A DNA stretch of 10,874 nt from Methanomicrobiales archaeon. Lineage in GTDB: Archaea > Halobacteriota > Methanomicrobia > Methanomicrobiales > JACTUA01. The DNA is taken from positions 1 through 10,874 of the forward strand of contig JAJRDF010000026.1 in NCBI GenBank assembly GCA_028678555.1. The letters run 5' to 3'. The notes beneath the pieces are model-generated. The model did not search any database. It was not told the origin of the DNA and worked only from the letters and a program-made list of their open reading frames with translations. Position 1 is the first letter of the stretch; each line of letters begins with the position of its first letter. A program made the translations under genes and the position numbers. Shown one piece after another: positions 5,815-10,874 of this stretch.

Positions 5815-7571
5815 AAGACAGCATGACGAAACGTTCCGGTACCGGCGTCCTGAAGCGGATTTCAGGGCCTGTGGTGACCGCCGTCGGCCTGGATGCCCAC
5901 ATGTATGACGTGGTGAAGGTGGGAAAAGAAGCGCTGATGGGCGAGGTCATCAAGATCAAGGGCGACCAGGTGATCATCCAGGTGTACGAGGATACCTCGG
6001 GTATCCGGCCTGGCGAACCCGTGGAGAACACCGGGCTTTCCCTGGCCGTGGAGCTGGGGCCCGGCCTCCTGAAGAGCATCTATGACGGGATCCAGCGGCC
6101 GCTCGTGGTGCTCGTGGACAAGATGGGGAACTTCATCCAGCGGGGCGTATCGGCTCCCGGCCTGGACCGGGGGAAGAAGTGGGAGTTCACGCCGGTCGTG
6201 AAGGCCGGTGACAGAGTGGGCCCGGGGACCATCATCGGCGAGGTGCAGGAGACGAACATCGTCCACCGGGTCATGGTGCCCCCGAACATGAAGGGCGGTA
6301 CCGTGAAGGAGATCCGGGCAGGATCCTTCACTGTCGAAGACGTGGTTGCGACCCTGGACGACGGCACGAAGCTCACGATGATGCAGCGGTGGCCGGTCCG
6401 GGTGCCCCGGCCCGTCGTTGAGAAACTGAACCCGGACATCCCGCTCCTCACCGGGCAGCGGATCCTGGACGGCCTGTTCCCCATCGCGAAGGGCGGGACG
6501 GCGGCCATTCCCGGCCCCTTCGGCAGCGGGAAGACCGTGACCCAGCAGCAGCTGGCCAAGTGGTCGGATGCCGAGATCGTGGTCTACATCGGGTGCGGTG
6601 AGCGGGGGAACGAGATGACGGAGGTGCTCACCGAGTTTCCGCACCTGACGGACCCGAAGTCGGGGAAGCCGCTCATGGAGCGGACGTGTCTCATCGCGAA
6701 CACGAGCAACATGCCGGTGGCAGCCCGGGAGGCGTCTGTGTATACCGGTATCACCATCGCCGAGTACTTCCGGGACATGGGCTACGACGTCTCGCTGATG
6801 GCCGACTCCACCTCCCGGTGGGCTGAGGCCATGCGCGAGATCTCCTCCCGGCTGGAAGAGATGCCGGGCGAAGAGGGCTACCCCGCGTACCTGGCGGCAC
6901 GCCTCTCGGAGTTCTACGAGCGGGCCGGACGGGCGAAGGTCCTGTCAGGGGGCCTGGGATCGGTCTCGGTCATCGGGGCCGTATCTCCGCCCGGCGGGGA
7001 CTTCTCGGAGCCCGTCACCCAGAACACGCTCCGCATCGTCAAGGTCTTCTGGGCGCTGGATGCCAAGCTCTCCCAGCGGCGCCACTTCCCGGCCATCAAC
7101 TGGCTGAACTCCTACTCCCTGTACCTGGATATCCTGCATGACTGGTACGACCAGCACGTCTCACCCGACTGGAACAAGCTCCGGGCGTGGGCGATGGAGG
7201 TGCTCCAGAAGGAGTCGGAGCTGCAGGAGATCGTGCAGCTGGTGGGCTCGGACGCCCTCCCCGAGGAGCAGCAGATCACCATCGAGGTGGCCCGGATGAT
7301 CCGGGAGGTATTCCTGCAGCAGAATGCCTACGATGCCGTGGACACCTACTGCGACATGACGAAGCAGTACGAGATGATGAAGGCGATCAAGAAGTTCTCG
7401 GATCTGGCCTATGCTGCCCAGGTGGCAGGGGCACTCCCGGCCCAGATCATGGCGGTCCCGTCCAAGAACGAGCTGCCGCAGATCAAATTCATCAAGGACT
7501 ACAAGCCGGCGCTCGCGAAGATCCTGGACCAGATGGATACCGAGGTCAATGCACTGAGGTCGGGAACATGA
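5805..7571 (+). CDS. ahaA: A-type ATP synthase catalytic subunit A (AhaA)
   Basis: The 588-residue catalytic subunit makes or hydrolyses ATP at the A/B interfaces of the A3B3 hexamer. In order there are an N-terminal beta-barrel (about 10-80), the 'non-homologous' bulge of A/V-type catalytic subunits (about 115-195), the nucleotide-binding domain and a helical C-terminal domain. The P-loop GPFGSGKT is at 237-244 with Lys243, and the catalytic glutamate is Glu266 in GCGERGNEM. The Walker B aspartate is Asp334 in LMADSTSRWAEA, and the hallmark block PPGGDFSEPVTQ follows. All key residues are intact. The GTG at 5805 gives MEVKDSM, matching the MEVKG start of Methanosarcina AhaA. Alternatives are GTG 5811 and ATG 5823. 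It overlaps ahaF by 10 nt and shares ATGA with ahaB. Confidence 0.97.
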   Translation: MEVKDSMTKRSGTGVLKRISGPVVTAVGLDAHMYDVVKVGKEALMGEVIKIKGDQVIIQVYEDTSGIRPGEPVENTGLSLAVELGPGLLKSIYDGIQRPLVVLVDKMGNFIQRGVSAPGLDRGKKWEFTPVVKAGDRVGPGTIIGEVQETNIVHRVMVPPNMKGGTVKEIRAGSFTVEDVVATLDDGTKLTMMQRWPVRVPRPVVEKLNPDIPLLTGQRILDGLFPIAKGGTAAIPGPFGSGKTVTQQQLAKWSDAEIVVYIGCGERGNEMTEVLTEFPHLTDPKSGKPLMERTCLIANTSNMPVAAREASVYTGITIAEYFRDMGYDVSLMADSTSRWAEAMREISSRLEEMPGEEGYPAYLAARLSEFYERAGRAKVLSGGLGSVSVIGAVSPPGGDFSEPVTQNTLRIVKVFWALDAKLSQRRHFPAINWLNSYSLYLDILHDWYDQHVSPDWNKLRAWAMEVLQKESELQEIVQLVGSDALPEEQQITIEVARMIREVFLQQNAYDAVDTYCDMTKQYEMMKAIKKFSDLAYAAQVAGALPAQIMAVPSKNELPQIKFIKDYKPALAKILDQMDTEVNALRSGT

Positions 7572-8977
7572 AGGAATACCGGACCATCAACCAGATCGCC
7601 GGGCCGCTCCTCTTCGTCGAGAAGACGGAGCCTGTGGGCTTCGCTGAGCTCGTGAACATCGTGCTCTGGGACGGCTCGGTGAAGCGCGGCCAGGTGCTGG
7701 ACACCTCCGACGAGATCGTGGTCGTGCAGGTCTTTGAGACCACCGCCGGGATCGGTCGCGACAGCGGCGTGCGGTTCACCGGTGAGACGATCAAGATGCC
7801 CGTCGGGAAGGAGATGCTGGGCCGGATCCTCTCCGGCGGTGGCAAGCCCATCGACGGCGGCCCCGAGATCGTCCCCGAGAAACGGCTGGACATCACCGGC
7901 GCCGCCATCAACCCGTATGCCCGCCACTCCCCCGAGGAGTTCATCCAGACCGGGATCTCCACGATCGACGGGATGAACACGCTCGTACGGGGCCAGAAGC
8001 TCCCGATCTTCTCGGGCGCCGGCCTGCCCCACAACGACATTGCCCTCCAGATCGCCCGGCAGGCGAAGGTCCTGGGGTCGAAAGAGCAGTTCGCCGTCGT
8101 CTTCGCCGCGATGGGCATCACGAAGGAGGAGGCCAACCATTTCATGGCCGACTTCGAGCGGACGGGAGCGCTGGAGCGGGCTGTCGTCTTCCTGAACCTG
8201 GCAGACGACCCGGCCGTCGAGCGGATCATCACCCCGCGTCTTGCCCTCACCACCGCCGAGTACCTGGCCTTTGACCTGGGGATGCATGTCCTTGTCATCC
8301 TCACGGACATGACCAACTACTGCGAGGCGCTGCGGCAGATCGGTGCCGCCCGTGAGGAGGTGCCGGGGCGGCGGGGCTACCCCGGCTACATGTACACGGA
8401 TCTCGCGTCGATCTACGAGCGTGCCGGGATCATCCACGGCGTGAAGGGGTCCATCACCCAGTTCCCCATCCTCACCATGCCGGGTGACGATATCACCCAC
8501 CCGATCCCGGACCTCTCGGGCTACATCACCGAGGGGCAGCTGGTGGTCTCCCGGGAGCTGCACCGGAAGGGCATCTACCCGCCCATCAACGTGCTCCCCT
8601 CCCTCTCGCGGCTCATGAACCTGGGGATCGGCGCCAAGCACACCCGGGAGGACCACAAGAAGGTCTCGGACCAGTGCTACGCCGCCTACGCGGAAGGGAA
8701 CGACCTGCGGGGCCTCGTGGCCATCGTGGGGAAGGACGCCCTCTCCGAGCGGGACCGGATGTTCCTCGAGTTCGCCGATCTCTTCGAGGACCGGTTCGTC
8801 CGGCAGGGGCAGAACGAGGACCGGTCCATCCAGCAGACGCTGGACCTGGGCTGGGATCTCCTGGCCACGCTGCCCGTGGAGCAGCTGGTGCGGATCGACC
8901 GGGCCCTCATCGAGAAGTACCACCCCAAGTTCCGGGGACAGAAGGGAGCGGCGCCTGAGAAGGCGGCCGCGAGGTAA
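7568..8977 (+). CDS. ahaB: A-type ATP synthase regulatory subunit B (AhaB)
   Basis: The 469-residue non-catalytic partner of subunit A completes the A3B3 head. The usual P-loop is replaced by the degenerate GAGLPHND at 150-157, as expected for B subunits. Arg348 in LPSLSRL corresponds to the arginine finger that reaches into the catalytic site of A. Other family blocks are ISTIDGMNTLVRGQKLPIFS, VFAAMGITKEEANHF, TDMTNYCEALR and PDLSGYITEGQL. The C-terminal tail after about residue 455 is Ala/Lys-rich and probably disordered. The ATG at 7568 overlaps the ahaA stop (ATGA). The same frame stays open upstream to a GTG at 7187 inside ahaA, but that part encodes no B-like sequence, so the longer version is an artefact. 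Confidence 0.97.
   Translation: MKEYRTINQIAGPLLFVEKTEPVGFAELVNIVLWDGSVKRGQVLDTSDEIVVVQVFETTAGIGRDSGVRFTGETIKMPVGKEMLGRILSGGGKPIDGGPEIVPEKRLDITGAAINPYARHSPEEFIQTGISTIDGMNTLVRGQKLPIFSGAGLPHNDIALQIARQAKVLGSKEQFAVVFAAMGITKEEANHFMADFERTGALERAVVFLNLADDPAVERIITPRLALTTAEYLAFDLGMHVLVILTDMTNYCEALRQIGAAREEVPGRRGYPGYMYTDLASIYERAGIIHGVKGSITQFPILTMPGDDITHPIPDLSGYITEGQLVVSRELHRKGIYPPINVLPSLSRLMNLGIGAKHTREDHKKVSDQCYAAYAEGNDLRGLVAIVGKDALSERDRMFLEFADLFEDRFVRQGQNEDRSIQQTLDLGWDLLATLPVEQLVRIDRALIEKYHPKFRGQKGAAPEKAAAR
8971..8977 (+). promoter_or_regulatory. ribosome binding site of ahaD overlapping the ahaB stop
   Basis: GAGGTAA contains both the ahaB stop codon and the core of the ahaD ribosome binding site, 5 nt before ATG 8983. 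Termination on ahaB therefore occurs on the ahaD initiation signal. Confidence 0.5.
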
Positions 8978-8982
8978 CGGAA

Positions 8983-9612
8983 ATGGCGCTCCGCGACGTG
9001 AAACCCACGCGGTCCGAGCTGATCAACCTGAAGCGGAAGATCCGGCTCTCTGAGCGGGGCTACAACATCCTGAAGATGAAGCGGGACGGCCTGATCCTGG
9101 AGTTCTTCAAGGTGCTGGACGAGGCCAAGACCACCCGGGGAGCCCTCGAGGAGAAGTACGGGAAGGCGGTGGGCATGATCGCCCTCTCCAACACCGTGGA
9201 GGGCACGCTGGCCCTCAAGTCCGCAGCCCTCTCGGTGAAGGAGATCCCCACCATCCAGCTGAAATCCAAGAACATCATGGGTGTGGTGGTCCCCGAGATC
9301 TCCTCATCCAAGGTCAAGAAGGGTCTCCTGGAACGGGGCTACGGCCTCCTGGGCACCACGTCCGTCATGGACGAGACGGCGTCCTCGTACGAGGACCTGG
9401 TGGAGGCCATCATCCGGTCCGCCGAGATCGAGACCACCATGAAGAAGCTGCTGGACGAGATCGAGTCCACCAAGCGCCGGGTCAATGCCCTGGAGTTCAA
9501 GGTGATCCCGGAGCTCACCGAGGCCCGGGACTTCATCAAGATGCGGCTGGACGAGATGGAGCGGGAAGAGCTCTTCCGGCTGAAGAAGATCAAGGCCAGG
9601 ACCAAGGGGTGA
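8983..9612 (+). CDS. ahaD: A-type ATP synthase subunit D (AhaD, central rotor shaft)
   Basis: The 209-residue rotor shaft, equivalent in function to gamma of F-type enzymes, carries torque from the rotor ring through subunit C into the A3B3 head. The conserved N-terminal block VKPTRSELINLKRKIRLSE and the following helix to about residue 60 form one strand of the shaft's antiparallel coiled coil; residues about 125-205 form the other (KLLDEIESTKRRVNALEF, then an acidic/basic helix). Between them lies the small strand-containing middle (IMGVVVPEI). Length matches the family. The start at 8983 is supported by GAGGTAA just upstream. It is the last ATP synthase gene in the window: no subunit G gene follows, and a duplicated pgk start region begins within 10 nt of its stop. 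Confidence 0.96.
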   Translation: MALRDVKPTRSELINLKRKIRLSERGYNILKMKRDGLILEFFKVLDEAKTTRGALEEKYGKAVGMIALSNTVEGTLALKSAALSVKEIPTIQLKSKNIMGVVVPEISSSKVKKGLLERGYGLLGTTSVMDETASSYEDLVEAIIRSAEIETTMKKLLDEIESTKRRVNALEFKVIPELTEARDFIKMRLDEMEREELFRLKKIKARTKG

Positions 9613-9627
9613 CGGGGGCGGGGATCC

Positions 9628-9660
9628 ATGACCGGAATCGGGACGGCGGAGGATCCATGA
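9628..9660 (+). other. candidate 10-codon leader ORF overlapping the pgk start
   Basis: From ATG 9628 the frame reads MTGIGTAEDP and stops at TGA 9658-9660, which overlaps the pgk ATG at 9657 as ATGA. Its first six residues are the same as those of PGK because the start region is duplicated. A GGCGGGGATC sequence precedes it, a poorer match to the ribosome binding site than the GGAGGATC before pgk. It could act as a coupling or leader ORF, or be a by-product of the duplication. No conservation data are available here. Confidence 0.35.
9648..9655 (+). promoter_or_regulatory. ribosome binding site deciding the pgk start
   Basis: GGAGGATC is a near-complete match to the archaeal consensus (GGAGGTGATC) directly before ATG 9657. 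It favours 9657 over the in-frame GTG at 9609, which has no comparable site. Confidence 0.6.
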
Positions 9661-10874
9661 CCGGAATCGGCACCCTGGCCCAGGTGGATCCCCGGGGGAA
9701 GACGGTGCTCCTCCGGCTGGACCTCAACTCCCCGATGGATCCCTCGTCAAAGGAGATCCTGGACGACAAGCGGTTCCGGGAGCATCTCCCCACCATCCGG
9801 CACCTGTCGGAAAGCCGGCTCGTGATCCTCACCCACCAGAGCCGGCCGGGCAAGAAGGACTTCACCACCCTCTCTGCCCACGCCGAGAAGCTCTCCCACC
9901 TCCTCGGCCAATCGGTCACCTACGTCGAGGACATCATCGGGGCCTGCGCCCGCGAGGCCCTGCGGGCGGAGAAACCCGGTGGGATTCTCATGCTGGAGAA
10001 CGTCCGGTTCGCCGCCGAGGAGAACCTGACGCTCTCTCCCGAGGCGGCGGCCAAGACCCACCTGGTCAGGGTCCTCTCTTCCATGGCAGACCTCTTCGTG
10101 AACGATGCCTTCGGCACCGCCCACCGCTCCCAGCCGACGGTGGTTGGCCTCCCCCTGGCCATGCGGTCCGTGGGTGGTCTCCTCATGGAGAAGGAGGTGG
10201 CGAACCTCTCCCGCGTCCTCTCGGGTGCCCCGCGGCCCGTCTGCTTTGTCCTGGGCGGGACCAAGGTGGATGACTCCATCGGGGTTGCCCGGCACGTGCT
10301 GGAGGCAGAGATCGCGGACACGGTGATCGTCACCGGCGTCGTGGCCAACGTCTTTCTCGCAGCCGCCGGCCACCGGATCGGCGACCCCTGCCTCCACCTC
10401 ATCGAGAAGCTGGAGTATACCGGTGAGATCGGGAAGGCGAAGGACCTCCTGGCCCGTTATCCGGGGAAGATCCTGATCCCCGAGACGGTTGCGGTCCGGA
10501 AAGGAACAAAGCGGGCCGAGGTCCCGGTGACCGATATCCCGAAGGATCTGCCGGTGCTGGACATCGGTACCGGCGCCGTCGAAAAGATGGAGGCGTGCAT
10601 CGGACGATCCGGGACCGTCGTCTTCAACGGGCCGGCCGGTGTCTTCGAGGACCCGGAGTTTGCTCTCGGAACCCACGAGCTCCTGAGGGCCGCCTCCCGG
10701 GCGAAGTTCTCCGTCGTGGGCGGCGGCCACACTGCTGCCGTCATCGAGAAGATGGGCCTCACCGGCCGGTTCACCCACATCTCCACCGGTGGCGGGGCCT
10801 GCATCGAGTTCCTGACGGGAAAGAAGCTCCCGGCGATCGAAGCCCTGGAACTCTCGAAGAAGAAGTTTGGGTAA
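9657..10874 (+). CDS. pgk: phosphoglycerate kinase
   Basis: A 405-residue PGK that interconverts 3-phosphoglycerate plus ATP and 1,3-bisphosphoglycerate plus ADP in the cytoplasm; in an autotrophic methanogen it works mainly in gluconeogenesis. The N-terminal domain (1 to about 175) holds the phosphoglycerate-binding motifs: LLRLDLNSP (18-26), THQSRPG, ENVRF, and DAFGTAHR. The C-terminal nucleotide domain holds VLGGTKV, NGPAGVFED (324-332) and GGGHT (355-359). His in the last motif, where bacterial enzymes usually have Asp, is the archaeal form. All motifs are intact and the stop codon is the last base triplet of the window. ATG 9657 places 19 residues before the first substrate-binding Arg, as in other PGKs. 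A GTG at 9609 overlapping the ahaD stop (GTGA) would add 16 unlikely residues. It probably shares the ATP synthase transcript. Confidence 0.96.
   Translation: MTGIGTLAQVDPRGKTVLLRLDLNSPMDPSSKEILDDKRFREHLPTIRHLSESRLVILTHQSRPGKKDFTTLSAHAEKLSHLLGQSVTYVEDIIGACAREALRAEKPGGILMLENVRFAAEENLTLSPEAAAKTHLVRVLSSMADLFVNDAFGTAHRSQPTVVGLPLAMRSVGGLLMEKEVANLSRVLSGAPRPVCFVLGGTKVDDSIGVARHVLEAEIADTVIVTGVVANVFLAAAGHRIGDPCLHLIEKLEYTGEIGKAKDLLARYPGKILIPETVAVRKGTKRAEVPVTDIPKDLPVLDIGTGAVEKMEACIGRSGTVVFNGPAGVFEDPEFALGTHELLRAASRAKFSVVGGGHTAAVIEKMGLTGRFTHISTGGGACIEFLTGKKLPAIEALELSKKKFG

Larger units (their letters stand above)
9622..9670 (+). repeat. tandem duplication of the pgk ribosome binding site and start
   Basis: The 20-bp segment at 9622-9641, which begins GGATCCATGACC, is repeated exactly at 9651-9670, a 29-bp period. 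Each copy contains a purine-rich ribosome binding site followed by ATG ACC GGA ATC GG. The second copy carries the likely pgk start (ATG 9657). The unit is not a multiple of three, so the first ATG (9628) is in a different frame from pgk. Confidence 0.9.

Noticed and set aside
7187..7567. Upstream GTG extension of ahaB within ahaA
   Set aside because: It would overlap the conserved C-terminal domain of subunit A by 385 nt. It encodes Gly/Pro/Arg-rich sequence with no B-subunit character, whereas ATG 7568 gives a normal-length B protein with an ATGA overlap.
7499..8923. 474-codon open frame on the minus strand opposite ahaB
   Set aside because: A shadow of the strong third-position G/C bias of ahaB; the product is low-complexity and resembles nothing.
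9609..9656. GTG 9609 as the start of pgk
   Set aside because: It would overlap the ahaD stop neatly (GTGA), but the 16 added residues are Gly/Asp/Arg-rich and not PGK-like. There is no good ribosome binding site there, and ATG 9657 has a near-consensus one.
9747..10778. 343-codon open frame on the minus strand opposite pgk
   Set aside because: Same cause: pgk is intact with all its motifs, and the antisense product has no recognisable domain.
1..10874. CRISPR arrays, tRNA or rRNA genes, insertion sequences, phage or defence genes
   Set aside because: I looked for regularly spaced repeats, tRNA-like folds, transposase-like proteins and terminal inverted repeats and found none. Nearly all the sequence is accounted for by the operon, pgk and the three small genes.

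Overview
The window carries a complete archaeal A-type (A1AO) ATP synthase operon on the + strand in the order H-I-K-E-C-F-A-B-D. A phosphoglycerate kinase gene follows it, and three small genes precede it. The high G+C content, the Methanosarcina-like gene order, the archaeal-type ribosome binding sites (GGAGG/GAGGTG), the archaeal TATA-like promoter elements and the archaeal-type PGK all point to a methanogenic euryarchaeon. Methanomicrobiales is my best guess; this is inference from sequence style, not from a search.

Layout. Positions 1-285 hold no gene I can support; this stretch is G/C-rich, with short direct repeats and hairpins. Positions 286-549 encode an 87-residue BofA-like membrane protein, probably on a leaderless transcript. 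Positions 611-763 encode a 50-residue zinc-ribbon protein, joined by an ATGA stop/start overlap to a 150-residue protein of unknown function (760-1212). The gap 1213-1294 holds the likely promoter of the ATP synthase operon.

The operon runs as H (1295), I (1611), K (3576), E (3855), C (4444), F (5512), A (5805), B (7568) and D (8983). Genes overlap or are separated by at most about a dozen bases, and most have a ribosome binding site inside the preceding gene. Subunits A and B form the hexameric catalytic head. C, D and F form the central rotor stalk, E and H the peripheral stalks, and I and K the membrane ion channel and rotor ring. Together they make ATP from the ion gradient built by methanogenesis. 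The Methanosarcina operon (H-I-K-E-C-F-A-B-D-G) has a final ahaG gene; here that position is taken by pgk (9657-10874).

Most of the window is ordinary, well-conserved energy metabolism and I see no novel defence or mobile system. The points most worth a second look are a 29-bp tandem duplication of the pgk start region, which creates a 10-codon mini-ORF ending on the pgk start codon, and a second membrane carboxylate (Glu44) in the rotor-ring subunit. Others are a hairpin over the K stop/E ribosome binding site, a bacterial sporulation-type BofA homologue in an archaeon, and the uncharacterised zinc-ribbon pair.
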